Numbered from the stretch's first letter, positions 37,809 to 46,565 are shown. The stretch is DNA of 64,000 nucleotides from an uncultured Flavobacteriaceae bacterium (GCA_947500445.1 CANMSB010000008.1:1-64000); one strand, 5' to 3'. Notes: generated from the sequence alone by a model not told the origin. Program-made: numbers and translations.

Positions 37809-38972
37809 ATGAAGAATAAGTTTGAAACGGAAGCCATACGGACACAAGTAGCGCGCAGTCAATTTTTGGAACACTCGGTACCCATGTACTTGACCTCTAG
37901 CTTTGTTTTTGATGATGCAGAGGATATGAGAGCTTCTTTTGCCGAAGAAAAAGAACGGAATATTTATTCCCGATACTCGAATCCAAATTCGTCGGAGTTT
38001 GTTGAAAAAGTATGTAAAATGGAGGGCGCCGAGGACGGCTTTGCGTTTGCCTCCGGTATGGCCGCGGTTTTTTCGACCTTTGCGGCACTTTTGAACAGTG
38101 GGGACCACATTTTGTCGGCACGCAGTATTTTCGGCTCTACCCATTCGTTGTTCACCAATTTTTTTCCCAAGTGGAATATCGACCATTCCTATTTTCGGAT
38201 CGATGCCTTGGAGGAAATCGATAATCTGGTTACCAAAAACACCAAGGTTATCTATGCCGAGTCGCCGACCAACCCTGGGGTGGATATTTTGGATTTGGAA
38301 AAGTTGGGGGAAATCGCAAAGAAGCATAATCTTATCCTGATCATCGATAATTGTTTTGCTTCCCCATACTTACAACAACCTATAAAGTTTGGTGCCGATT
38401 TGGTCATTCATTCGGGAACCAAGTTGATGGATGGTCAAGGTAGGGTACTGGCGGGTGTGACGGTGGGGAGCAAAGAACTCATTGATACCATTTATCGGTT
38501 TTCGCGTATCACCGGACCCGCATTGTCGCCGTTTAATGCATGGGTACTTTCCAAGAGTTTGGAAACGCTGGCGGTACGCGTGGATCGGCATTGTGAAAAC
38601 GCATTGAAATTGGCGGAGTTTTTAGAGGGGCACGAGGGCATCAATTGGGTGCGCTATCCTTTTTTAAAATCACACCCCAAATATGCCATCGCCAAAAAAC
38701 AGATGAAGGCAGGCGGATGCGTGGTTGCTTTTGAAGTAAAGGGCGGTATAGCGGCCGGCCAACATTTTTTCAACGCCATTCGGCTGTTGTCCCTGTCCGC
38801 AAATTTGGGCGATTCCCGTACTATAGTCACACATCCGGCATCTACAACACATAGCAAACTATCTCCCGAAGAACGCCTGTCAGTCGGTATTACCGATGGT
38901 ATGGTTCGCGTTTCCGTCGGTTTGGAACATATTGACGATATTATAAACGATATCGATCAAGCTCTGTCCTAG
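37809..38972 (+). CDS. PLP-dependent homoserine-ester sulfhydrylase (MetZ-like)
   Basis: A 387-residue Cys/Met metabolism PLP enzyme. The PLP lysine is in HSGTKLMDGQGRV; the N-terminus (ETEAIRTQ, YLTSSFVFDDAEDM) and NIYSRYSNPN are like O-succinylhomoserine sulfhydrylase (MetZ). Cystathionine gamma-synthase or gamma-lyase activity cannot be excluded. Start 37809 was chosen for its upstream AAGTAAGG ribosome site and the usual N-terminus; a longer frame from 37758 is less likely. It is the last gene of the metY operon and the second sulfhydrylase in it, which is unusual redundancy. Confidence 0.9.
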   Translation: MKNKFETEAIRTQVARSQFLEHSVPMYLTSSFVFDDAEDMRASFAEEKERNIYSRYSNPNSSEFVEKVCKMEGAEDGFAFASGMAAVFSTFAALLNSGDHILSARSIFGSTHSLFTNFFPKWNIDHSYFRIDALEEIDNLVTKNTKVIYAESPTNPGVDILDLEKLGEIAKKHNLILIIDNCFASPYLQQPIKFGADLVIHSGTKLMDGQGRVLAGVTVGSKELIDTIYRFSRITGPALSPFNAWVLSKSLETLAVRVDRHCENALKLAEFLEGHEGINWVRYPFLKSHPKYAIAKKQMKAGGCVVAFEVKGGIAAGQHFFNAIRLLSLSANLGDSRTIVTHPASTTHSKLSPEERLSVGITDGMVRVSVGLEHIDDIINDIDQALS

Positions 38973-39001
38973 AGAACCACGATATTTTTATGCTGATTTG
39001 C

Positions 39002-39038
39002 CCTTAAAATGAACGAGTTGGAATGGCTCATTTTAAGG
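39002..39038 (+). terminator. Hairpin at the end of the metY operon
   Basis: An 11-base perfect inverted repeat (CCTTAAAATGA at 39002-39012 with TCATTTTAAGG at 39028-39038) 30 bases after the last stop of the operon. There is no T-run, so a role as terminator is uncertain; it could protect the 3' end. It lies between convergent genes. Confidence 0.45.
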
Positions 39039-39107
39039 TAGAAATGGTAATAATGGTGGTAGTGATGCCATCGCAAATGGAAATCGACCATTAGAGCTAC
39101 ATTCGCA

Positions 39108-39641
39108 TTAGCGTTCCAAAGTGATGGTAAGTTTCCCTTCTGTGGTTATTTTTCCTCCGTTGGCCTCAAGGGATTCGTTATAGTCCATGGTCATCACAAT
39201 TTTGTTTTCCGTTTGTTCCATTACTTTGGCCAAAATCTCTTTTTCCTCGGTGATAAAAACAATATCGCCATCCCGTATTTCCCAAGCAGTAGATTCAAAC
39301 AAGCTATATGCGGGTGCTTCCTGGGTGTATTCTTGTCCTAATAAGGTATTGATGAGCACTACGGTATACGACCCGTTGCTTACCGCTGTTTGCGGGTCCA
39401 TGTTAAAAGCAAAGGTCATGTCGTAATCCTTTCCGTAAGAGGTGTATTGTTGGGTGATCCGTTGTCCTTCGGCTTCGGTGATGGACAATCCATCGGCAAC
39501 CTCATAGCCAACAACGTTCCATGTTCCGAGAAGTTCGGTCGTGTCAAGTCCGTTTTCTAAGGGGTCCGGTTCATTGGTTTCTTTTTCACAGGAAGCCAAC
39601 AGCCCTGTTATTAGGAATAGTACAAGCGATAGTTTTTTCAT
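39108..39641 (-). CDS. Lipocalin-like lipoprotein
   Basis: A 177-residue lipoprotein: signal peptide with lipobox LLASCE, then a domain beginning LLGTWNVVGYEV, the typical first strand of lipocalin-like domains of Bacteroidota, and alternating beta strands to the end (KLTITLER). Function is unknown. Start 39641 (MKKLSLVLFLI) puts the signal peptide at the N-terminus. It is convergent to the met operon and divergent from the Rrf2 regulator. Confidence 0.8.
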   Translation of the reverse strand: MKKLSLVLFLITGLLASCEKETNEPDPLENGLDTTELLGTWNVVGYEVADGLSITEAEGQRITQQYTSYGKDYDMTFAFNMDPQTAVSNGSYTVVLINTLLGQEYTQEAPAYSLFESTAWEIRDGDIVFITEEKEILAKVMEQTENKIVMTMDYNESLEANGGKITTEGKLTITLER

Positions 39642-39916
39642 GATAATTAAAATTTGGGTTTTTCGAGAACGGGTCAGCATTGCAAAAGGTATTTCGGGAG
39701 GTATTTTTTCGACAAAATGCACTGAACTGCATACGTTAGGTTGTTTGGTAAATGGTTTGGGGAATGCTCCTTTTTTTGATTCATGCGAGCCGGCTAGAAG
39801 CGCATTTTGATCGTTTATGCAGGAGTGGTCGTTTTACGGGTAGAGGAGCGGTAGCTAGGGTTATCGTCCCTAAGGTGTTGGTTTCAGGGAACGGTTTTAT
39901 TCGCTATCTTCGTTCA

Positions 39917-40324
39917 ATGCTCTCCAAAAAAACCAAATATGGCCTGAAAGCCATTACGTATCTGGCTGCCCAAAAAGGGAATCAACCCGTGCAGATTTCG
40001 GAGATTGCGAAGCATGAAAATATCTCACAAAAGTTTTTGGAGAGTATTTTGTTATCCTTGCGCAAAACCGGTTTTTTAGGTTCAAAAAAAGGAAAGGGCG
40101 GGGGATACTACCTCATCAAAGATCCCCAGGAAATACTGCTTACCGATGTCATGAGAATTTTGGAGGGACCAATAGCAATGGTACCTTGTGTAAGTCTCAA
40201 CTTTTACGAAAAGTGTGAGGATTGTCCCGATGAAAGCAGTTGTTCCGTTCATAAATTAATGTTGCAAGTACGCGATAGTGCTTTGGACGTATACCGTAAT
40301 AATACCTTGGCGGATTTGATTTAA
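39917..40324 (+). CDS. Rrf2-family transcriptional regulator with four clustered cysteines
   Basis: A 135-residue regulator. The N-terminal winged helix is typical of Rrf2 (KKTKYGLKAITYLA, ISQKFLESILLSLRKTGFLGS, KGKGGGYYL). After it comes PCVSLNFYEKCEDCPDESSC, four cysteines in the loop where IscR, NsrR and RirA bind Fe-S clusters. It may sense Fe-S status, sulfide or a cysteine precursor. It lies 800 bases upstream of the sulfate assimilation operon, whose promoter carries palindromic sites, and it is a good candidate for its regulator (inference). Start 39917 (MLSKKTKYGLK) was chosen; the longer frame is non-coding upstream. A -7-like TATCTTCG ends only four bases before this ATG. Confidence 0.92.
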   Translation: MLSKKTKYGLKAITYLAAQKGNQPVQISEIAKHENISQKFLESILLSLRKTGFLGSKKGKGGGYYLIKDPQEILLTDVMRILEGPIAMVPCVSLNFYEKCEDCPDESSCSVHKLMLQVRDSALDVYRNNTLADLI

Positions 40325-40339
40325 GATTTTGGTATTCAG

Positions 40340-40915
40340 TAGTTAGTTGCAGTTCGCAGTCGTTAGTGGTGAGTAAAAAGTAATTGGTAACAAGTGGTTA
40401 GCGGTAATTCTTCTAGATTTGAGTTTAACACTTGCACTTGAACTTGTCTTTTATCCTTGTTTCTTCAGCGCAGCGGTCTTTTTTCAATTAGCAATGAACA
40501 ATTAGCAATGAACAATGAGTGGTAAGTAAAAAGTAATTAGTGGCGTATTCTTCTAATTTTGAGTTTGAACTTGACACTTGCACTTGAACTTGTCTTTTGT
40601 CCTTGTTCCTTCAGCGCAGCGGTCTTTTTTCAATGGACAATGAACAATTAGCAATAAACAATGAGTGGTAATTCAAAAGTAATTAGTGGCGTATTCTTCT
40701 AATTTTGAGTTTGAACTTGACACTTGCACTTGAACTTGTCTTTTGTCCTTGTTCCTTCAGCGCAGCGGTCTTTTTTCAATTAGCAATAAACAATGAGTGG
40801 TTAGTAAAAAATGATTTGTGGCGTATTCTTCTAATTTTGGATTTGGATCTGAATTTGAGTTTGAGTTTGAGTTTGAGTTTGAACTTGACACTTGCCCTTG
40901 AACTTACTTTCTCTA
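40340..40915. repeat. Tandem repeat region, period 146 bases
   Basis: The word TTCAGCGCAGCGGTC starts at 40464, 40610 and 40756, exactly 146 bases apart. Each copy continues with TTTTTTCAAT and AGCAAT-type runs, a GTAATTAGTGGCGTATTC block, and TTTGAGTTTGAACTTGACAC. More diverged partial copies lie before the first and after the third. In the last copy the TTTGAG hexamer is expanded into a short run (about 40846-40881). No gene is believed; an 80-codon frame inside is made by the repeat. The rest of this 800-base gap (40916-41124) is the cys operon promoter. Confidence 0.85.
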
Positions 40916-41004
40916 TTTTCTTTCGTCTTTTAAAGCACCTATTTTAAGTCTTTTCACGAAAAATGCTGAAAAATTCGCAGCGATTCGGCTCTTTTTTTAT
41001 TAAT

Positions 41005-41101
41005 CTACTAAATCGATAGGGTAAAAGTAATTTTTGAAGTTTTTTAACGTACTACTTAGTAGAATAAAAGTAAGTTTGTTTATCCTATTAAATTTATAGG
41101 G
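41005..41101 (+). promoter_or_regulatory. cys operon promoter with three palindromic operator-like sites
   Basis: The -7 element TAAGTTTG (41071-41078) matches TAnnTTTG exactly. Site A (41005-41021, CTACTAAATCGATAGGG) lies upstream. Site B (41052-41062, CTACTTAGTAG) is a perfect palindrome with odd centre and lies where RNA polymerase binds. Site C (41084-41100, CCTATTAAATTTATAGG) is palindromic except for one T-T pair and overlaps the expected start of transcription. A and C share the right half ATAGGGTAA; A and B share CTACT and a following TAAAAGTAA. The positions fit a repressor, most simply the adjacent Rrf2 protein (inference). Confidence 0.65.
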
Positions 41102-41124
41102 TAATAAGATTTAAACTGAATTCC

Positions 41125-41397
41125 ATGATTGTAGACCAACTTGTTCTTGATAAAAAGCCTTCGAAAAGCAACTATGATTCGGACAAGAACTCGGAAAGAC
41201 CAATTCGCAGTATTGCCAAGGCCGTAAGCTGGAGGGTAATCGGCACCTTGGATACGTTGGTGATTTCCTATCTGTTGACGGGAAAAGTAGCTTTGGCCGC
41301 TTCCATTGCCAGTATCGATTTTGTGACCAAAATGATTTTATACTTTTTTCATGAGCGTATTTGGAACACCATAAACTGGGGAAAACAAAAAAAATAA
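41125..41397 (+). CDS. DUF2061 domain-containing membrane protein
   Basis: A 90-residue protein with a charged N-terminus and a DUF2061 domain: IAKAVSWRVIGTLDTLVISY, then SIDFVTKMILYFFHERIWN. Two hydrophobic segments suggest a small inner-membrane protein. The family is regularly found at the front of sulfate assimilation operons in Bacteroidota, so a role in sulfate or sulfite handling is plausible but untested here. It is the first gene after the operator-rich promoter and ends one base before the cysH start. Confidence 0.88.
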   Translation: MIVDQLVLDKKPSKSNYDSDKNSERPIRSIAKAVSWRVIGTLDTLVISYLLTGKVALAASIASIDFVTKMILYFFHERIWNTINWGKQKK

Positions 41398-41398
41398 T

Positions 41399-42022
41399 AT
41401 GGCACTTACACAAAAGGATATAACCGCCTTGAATGCTCGATTTAGGGATGCTGCACCCCAAGAAGTAATTTCATGGGCTATCGACCAGGCCCAAAAAACA
41501 GTGGTGACGACAAACTTTCGCCCCTATGAAGTGGTGATATTACAGGCGGTCACTAAAGTAAAACAAGACGTTCCCGTAATATGGTGCGATACGGGGTACA
41601 ACACGCCGAACACTTACCGGCATGCAGAGGAGCTGATACGTACTTTGGAGCTAAATGTAGATTTATACGTTCCCAAACAGACTTCGGCCCACCGTGACGT
41701 GGTTATGGGAATTCCCGCTATTGACGATCCACGGCACGCCGTGTTTACGGAGCAGGTAAAACTAGAACCTTTCAATCGTGCCATGGAGGCGCACAAGCCC
41801 GATGTGTGGTTTACCAACCTAAGAAAAGGACAGACCGCCCTACGAGATTCATTGGATATTTTGAGCTTGGGAAAAAACGGTATTTTAAAAGTAAGTCCGT
41901 TTTACCATTGGAGCGATACTGAATTGGATGCTTATTTGGAGGAGCACAACCTTCCGAACGAACATACGTATTTCGATCCCACCAAAGTATTGGAGAACCG
42001 GGAATGCGGTTTGCATACCTAA
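41399..42022 (+). CDS. cysH: Phosphoadenylyl/adenylyl-sulfate reductase (thioredoxin-type)
   Basis: A 207-residue CysH that reduces activated sulfate to sulfite. VIWCDTGYNTPNTYRHAEEL and the C-terminal ECGLHT with the catalytic cysteine are visible; the protein ends two residues after that motif. Only two cysteines occur in the whole protein, so the CC...CxxC ligands of the 4Fe-4S cluster of APS reductases are missing. That fits a PAPS reductase, but no APS kinase (cysC) is in the operon; a cluster-free APS reductase is the other option. It is followed by cysD. Confidence 0.92.
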   Translation: MALTQKDITALNARFRDAAPQEVISWAIDQAQKTVVTTNFRPYEVVILQAVTKVKQDVPVIWCDTGYNTPNTYRHAEELIRTLELNVDLYVPKQTSAHRDVVMGIPAIDDPRHAVFTEQVKLEPFNRAMEAHKPDVWFTNLRKGQTALRDSLDILSLGKNGILKVSPFYHWSDTELDAYLEEHNLPNEHTYFDPTKVLENRECGLHT

Positions 42023-42083
42023 AGAAAGAATAACGACCAACCCTTTACGGGGCTTTAAATAGAAACGAATTAGAATTTAAATA

Positions 42084-42980
42084 ATGGATACAGCACATAT
42101 TAATCCTTTGGAAAACGAAGCCATTTACATTTTTAGGGAAGTAGCGGCCCAGTTCGAACGTCCCGTTCTTTTGTTTTCAGGGGGGAAAGATTCGATTACC
42201 TTGGTGCGCTTGGCGCAAAAAGCATTTTGGCCCGCGAAGATTCCTTTTCCATTAATGCATATCGATACCGGACACAACTTTCCGGAAACCATTGAGTTCA
42301 GGGACCGATTGGTGAAAGAATTGGGGCTGGAACTTATTGTGCGAAACGTACAGGATTCCATTGATCAGGGTAAGGTAAAGGAAGAGTCGGGGCGCTATTC
42401 CAGTAGAAACTCGTTACAGACGACCACCTTGTTGGATGCCATTGAAGAATTTAAATTCGACGCCTGCATCGGTGGTGCCCGTCGCGACGAGGAGAAGGCA
42501 CGGGCCAAAGAACGTATTTTTTCTGTACGGGACGACTTTGGACAATGGGACGAAAAAAATCAACGTCCGGAACTTTTTGATATGTTGAACGGACAAATTG
42601 AATTGGGGCAGAACGTTCGAGTGTTTCCAATTTCCAACTGGACAGAATTGGATGTTTGGTCCTATATCGAAAAAGAAAATATTGAAATACCCTCGATTTA
42701 TTTTGCACACAAACGCAAAGTGTTTCTAAGGGACGGACTTATTTGGTCCCATTCCGATTATGTATATCAGGAAGAAGATGAAGAAGTGCTGGAGCGCATG
42801 GTGCGTTTTCGTACCGTTGGGGATATGAGCTGCACAGCGGCAGTGTTTTCGGAGGCCAAGGATATTGCTTCCGTAGTTCAGGAAATTCGAGAATCGACCA
42901 TATCGGAACGAGGCGCAAGGATTGATGACAAACGTTCCGAGGCCGCAATGGAAAAAAGAAAACAACAAGGGTACTTTTAG
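42084..42980 (+). CDS. cysD: Sulfate adenylyltransferase subunit 2
   Basis: A 298-residue ATP sulfurylase catalytic subunit, which forms APS from sulfate and ATP together with the GTPase CysN. The PP-loop RPVLLFSGGKDSITLVRLA lies near the N-terminus, with MHIDTGHNFPETIEFRD and ACIGGARRDEEKARAKERIF following. The C-terminus (ERGARIDDKRSEAAMEKRK) is standard. It sits between cysH (62 bases upstream) and cysN (115 bases downstream). Confidence 0.97.
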   Translation: MDTAHINPLENEAIYIFREVAAQFERPVLLFSGGKDSITLVRLAQKAFWPAKIPFPLMHIDTGHNFPETIEFRDRLVKELGLELIVRNVQDSIDQGKVKEESGRYSSRNSLQTTTLLDAIEEFKFDACIGGARRDEEKARAKERIFSVRDDFGQWDEKNQRPELFDMLNGQIELGQNVRVFPISNWTELDVWSYIEKENIEIPSIYFAHKRKVFLRDGLIWSHSDYVYQEEDEEVLERMVRFRTVGDMSCTAAVFSEAKDIASVVQEIRESTISERGARIDDKRSEAAMEKRKQQGYF

Positions 42981-43094
42981 AGCGTACCACGTATCAAGCA
43001 CAAGGTATGACGTGGATAAAAGAATAAAGGTTTTAACAAGACTTTTTTTGTAACACCTACGTTACATACGATTAAATAGCACAAAATACAGCAC

Positions 43095-44342
43095 ATGGAA
43101 GTTTTAAAAATAGCAACAGCAGGGAGTGTAGATGATGGTAAAAGTACCCTGATCGGCAGAATACTGTACGATACCAAATCGTTGACGACCGATAAGTTGG
43201 AGGCCATAGAAAAGACCAGTAAGAAAAACGGATACGATTATCTCGATTTTTCTTTGGCCACGGATGGCCTTGTTGCGGAAAGGGAGCAGGGCATTACCAT
43301 TGATGTAGCACATATTTACTTTTCTACTGCGAACAAGAGCTATATCATTGCCGATACTCCCGGTCACGTAGAGTATACCCGTAATATGGTAACCGGCGCC
43401 TCCACATCGCAGGCGGCCATAATTTTGATCGACGCCCGAAAAGGCGTTATCGAACAGACCAACCGTCATTTTTTTATCAACAACCTGCTGCGCATCAAAG
43501 ATGTAGTAGTGGCTATCAACAAAATGGATCTGGTAGATTATTCGGAAGAGCGCTATAACGAAATCAAGGCAGATTTTGAACAGCTTATGGACAAAAGGGA
43601 ATATCGTGATCAGAAGATTACGTTTATTCCGGTAAGTGCCTTAAAAGGTGACAATGTCGTCAATATATCGGAACGTACGCCATGGTATTCCGGTACCACG
43701 CTTTTGGAGCACTTTGAAACGTTGGACCGTAAGGACATCTTCAATGTAGGTACACCGCGGTTTCCGGTACAGTACGTCATCCGCCCAAAAACGGATGCAC
43801 ACCATGATTTTCGGGGATTTGCAGGTAAGGTATACGGAGGGGAACTGAGCGTTGGGGACGAGGTCGTGGCACTTCCTTCACAAACCCGATCAAAAATTAA
43901 GGATATCTATTTCCATGATAAAAAATACCAGACGGCTGCAAGGCGCTCTTCGGTGACCATAACCTTGGAAGACGAAATTAACCTAAGTAGAGGGGATATG
44001 TTGGTAAAGGTGAACGATTTGCCGACCATTGAGAAGCGGTTTACCGCTACGGTTTCCTGGATGGATTCGCAGCAGCTCACCGTTGGTAACAAGTACATTA
44101 TACAACATGGGGTCAACAAGGTATTGGCCAAAATAGACAAGGTGCACCATAAGATCGAACCGGATTATTCCGGAGTTGACACCGAAGTGGATTCGTTGGG
44201 AATGAACGATATCGCGGAAGTAAGTTTTCAACTGAACAAGCCCATATATTATGACAAGTTCAAGGACCATAGGACCAATGGATCTTTTATTTTGATCGAT
44301 CCAAATTCGAACAGTACGGTAGGGGCAGGTTTTATAAGTTAG
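43095..44342 (+). CDS. cysN: Sulfate adenylyltransferase subunit 1
   Basis: A 415-residue GTPase subunit of ATP sulfurylase. The P-loop GSVDDGKSTLIGRILYDT, the switch region EREQGITIDVAH, ADTPGHVEYTRNM and NKMDLVDY are all present. The length matches a stand-alone CysN: no APS kinase domain is fused at the C-terminus, unlike NodQ/CysNC proteins. GTP hydrolysis drives APS formation by CysD. The 132 bases to the sulfite reductase hold no gene. Confidence 0.97.
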   Translation: MEVLKIATAGSVDDGKSTLIGRILYDTKSLTTDKLEAIEKTSKKNGYDYLDFSLATDGLVAEREQGITIDVAHIYFSTANKSYIIADTPGHVEYTRNMVTGASTSQAAIILIDARKGVIEQTNRHFFINNLLRIKDVVVAINKMDLVDYSEERYNEIKADFEQLMDKREYRDQKITFIPVSALKGDNVVNISERTPWYSGTTLLEHFETLDRKDIFNVGTPRFPVQYVIRPKTDAHHDFRGFAGKVYGGELSVGDEVVALPSQTRSKIKDIYFHDKKYQTAARRSSVTITLEDEINLSRGDMLVKVNDLPTIEKRFTATVSWMDSQQLTVGNKYIIQHGVNKVLAKIDKVHHKIEPDYSGVDTEVDSLGMNDIAEVSFQLNKPIYYDKFKDHRTNGSFILIDPNSNSTVGAGFIS

Positions 44343-44473
44343 GGAGCATAAGGGTTTCAAATAGGGAGGCGACACGGCGATAGTTGTTGTGGATTCCTTG
44401 AATAATTTACCTATAAATCCCATAGGTTTTATATACTAATTGGATGTAATGTCCGACCATTATAGAAAAAGAA

Positions 44474-46564
44474 ATGCAAAGTTTTAGAACAGAGATAGAG
44501 GATCCCATTGTAGAGAAGGATATCGTTGAACTGGCAACAAAAATTCAGCGGTTCCATGACGGAAAGATCGACGAAGAAAAATTTCGTAGCCTTCGCTTGG
44601 CGCGCGGCGTTTATGGTCAGCGACAGCAAGGCGTACAGATGATTCGTATCAAGCTGCCCTACGGTAAGGTTACGGCACGGCAATTACGTCGTATTTGCGA
44701 TGTTTCGGACGAGTATTCCCGGGGACGTTTGCACATTACTACAAGGCAGGACATCCAAATCCATTATGTGGACCTGAATCGTACACCGGAGCTTTGGGCG
44801 GAATTGGAAAAAGATGAGGTAACCCTAAGGGAGGCCTGTGGAAATACGGTCAGAAACGTAACCGCAAGTGAAACCGCCGGTATCGATGTGGACGAACCCT
44901 TTGATGTTTCCCCATATGCCGATGCCGTGTTCAAATACTTTTTAAGGAATCCGATAAGTCAGGAAATGGGACGGAAGTTCAAGGTTTCCTTTTCGGCTAG
45001 CGATGCGGATACCGGTCTTTCCTATATGCACGATTTAGGCTTTATCGCCAAGTTGAGCAATGGTGTTCGCGGTTTTAAAGTGATGCTGGGGGGCGGCTTG
45101 GGATCGCAACCGCGACATGCCGATACCTTGTTCGAATTTTTGCCTACGGACGAAATTATTCCTTTAATGGAAACTGTTGTACGGGTTTTTGACCGCTATG
45201 GCGAACGAAAAAGCCGAGCCAAGGCACGGATGAAATTTTTGTTGAAGGATTTGGGACTCGATGGCTTTAAGGAGCTTTTGGCCGCCGAAAAAACGGCCTT
45301 GCCCTTTAGCACCGTTGCTATCGATGCGGACAGCTATCCGAGGGTACAGGTCGCTACCGCTACCATACCGGAGGTAACTATTAAGGATGTTAAGGCTTTT
45401 GAGCAATGGAAAGCAACCAACGTAATACCGCAAAAACAACCGGGTTACGTTGCTGTAGGCATCAAAGTGTTGCTTGGGGATTTTTATACCGATAAAGCGC
45501 GTTTGTTGGCCAATTTGGTCGAGCAATATGCGGCCGGTGAGATACGTTTGTCCTTGCGCCAGAATATATTGATACCCTTTGTTGCGGAAAATGCACTGCC
45601 CTTTTTCTATACGGCACTTGAGAAGTTGGGTTTTGCCGATGCGGGGTATAACAAAGCGGTGGATATTACGGCTTGTCCGGGAACCGATACCTGTAATTTG
45701 GGAATTGCCAGTAGTACCGGTATTGCCGAAAAACTGGAAAGCGTTATCAAGGAAGAATATCCCCAATATCGTAATAACGCCGATGTGGTGATCAAGATCA
45801 GCGGTTGTATGAATGCCTGTGGGCAGCACAATATGGCCCATATCGGGTTTCAAGGGATGAGTATCCGTACTAAGGATAAACTGGTAGCTCCGGCACTACA
45901 GGTGCTTTTGGGCGGCGGTAATTTTGGAAACGGTAAAGCGCGCTTTGCGGATAAGGTGGTGAAAATACCGAGTAAGCGTGGGCCACAGGCATTACGACTT
46001 ATTTTGGACGATTTTGAGTCGAACGGAAATGGATCGGACTATGCCGTGTACTATACCGAAAAAGGAGAACATTATTTTTACGATCTGTTAAAGCCCCTGA
46101 CCCAGATCGACAACCTGACACCAGAAGATTTTATCGATTGGGGAACCACGGATACCTATAAAAAAGCGATCGGAGTAGGGGAATGCGCAGGAGTCGTAAT
46201 CGATTTGGTAGCGACCTTGTTGTTGGAAAGCGAGGAAAAAATAGAACAGGCCCAGGACGCGTTCAACAATGACAGATGGGCGGCCAGCATCTACTATTCC
46301 TATACCTCCATGGTCAATTCGGCCAAAGCGTTGCTTACTGCCGAAAAAACCAAGACCAATACCCATGCCGCTATCATTAAGGATTTTGATGAAAAGTTTG
46401 TAGCGACCGATAAGATCGCTATTCAGGGCGGTTTTGAAAATTTGGTGTTGCAACTGAACAAGAACGCTCCTAGCGAAGCCTTCGCAAAAAGCTATATGAA
46501 CGATGCCAAAGTCTTTTTAAAAGCTGCGGAAGCGTTCAGGACCAGCGAACTTCAAGAAGCATAA
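44474..46564 (+). CDS. Sulfite/nitrite reductase-type sirohaem protein with extra C-terminal HEPN-like domain
   Basis: A 696-residue ferredoxin-type sirohaem enzyme that reduces sulfite to sulfide by six electrons. The cluster ligands are visible: CPGTDTC (Cys401, Cys407) and CMNAC (Cys445, Cys449); substrate-binding arginines lie in GRLHITTRQDIQIH. The catalytic part ends near residue 540. About 130 more residues (AGVVIDLVATLLLESEEKIE, AASIYYSYTSMVNSAKALL) form an all-helical domain resembling HEPN, whose job is not known. Sulfite as substrate is inferred from the operon. The cobA start lies one base after its stop. Confidence 0.92.
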   Translation: MQSFRTEIEDPIVEKDIVELATKIQRFHDGKIDEEKFRSLRLARGVYGQRQQGVQMIRIKLPYGKVTARQLRRICDVSDEYSRGRLHITTRQDIQIHYVDLNRTPELWAELEKDEVTLREACGNTVRNVTASETAGIDVDEPFDVSPYADAVFKYFLRNPISQEMGRKFKVSFSASDADTGLSYMHDLGFIAKLSNGVRGFKVMLGGGLGSQPRHADTLFEFLPTDEIIPLMETVVRVFDRYGERKSRAKARMKFLLKDLGLDGFKELLAAEKTALPFSTVAIDADSYPRVQVATATIPEVTIKDVKAFEQWKATNVIPQKQPGYVAVGIKVLLGDFYTDKARLLANLVEQYAAGEIRLSLRQNILIPFVAENALPFFYTALEKLGFADAGYNKAVDITACPGTDTCNLGIASSTGIAEKLESVIKEEYPQYRNNADVVIKISGCMNACGQHNMAHIGFQGMSIRTKDKLVAPALQVLLGGGNFGNGKARFADKVVKIPSKRGPQALRLILDDFESNGNGSDYAVYYTEKGEHYFYDLLKPLTQIDNLTPEDFIDWGTTDTYKKAIGVGECAGVVIDLVATLLLESEEKIEQAQDAFNNDRWAASIYYSYTSMVNSAKALLTAEKTKTNTHAAIIKDFDEKFVATDKIAIQGGFENLVLQLNKNAPSEAFAKSYMNDAKVFLKAAEAFRTSELQEA

Positions 46565-46565
46565 A

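Noticed and set aside
40340-40915. CRISPR array
   Set aside because: Repeats are 146-base tandem units without short unique spacers, and no cas genes are near.
40705-40947. 80-codon frame made of LSLSLNLTLALEL
   Set aside because: Direct product of the TTTGAG-type repeat; no start signal and no family.
45164-45853. 229-codon frame on the minus strand inside the sulfite reductase gene
   Set aside because: Opposite strand of a conserved enzyme, with no recognisable domain.
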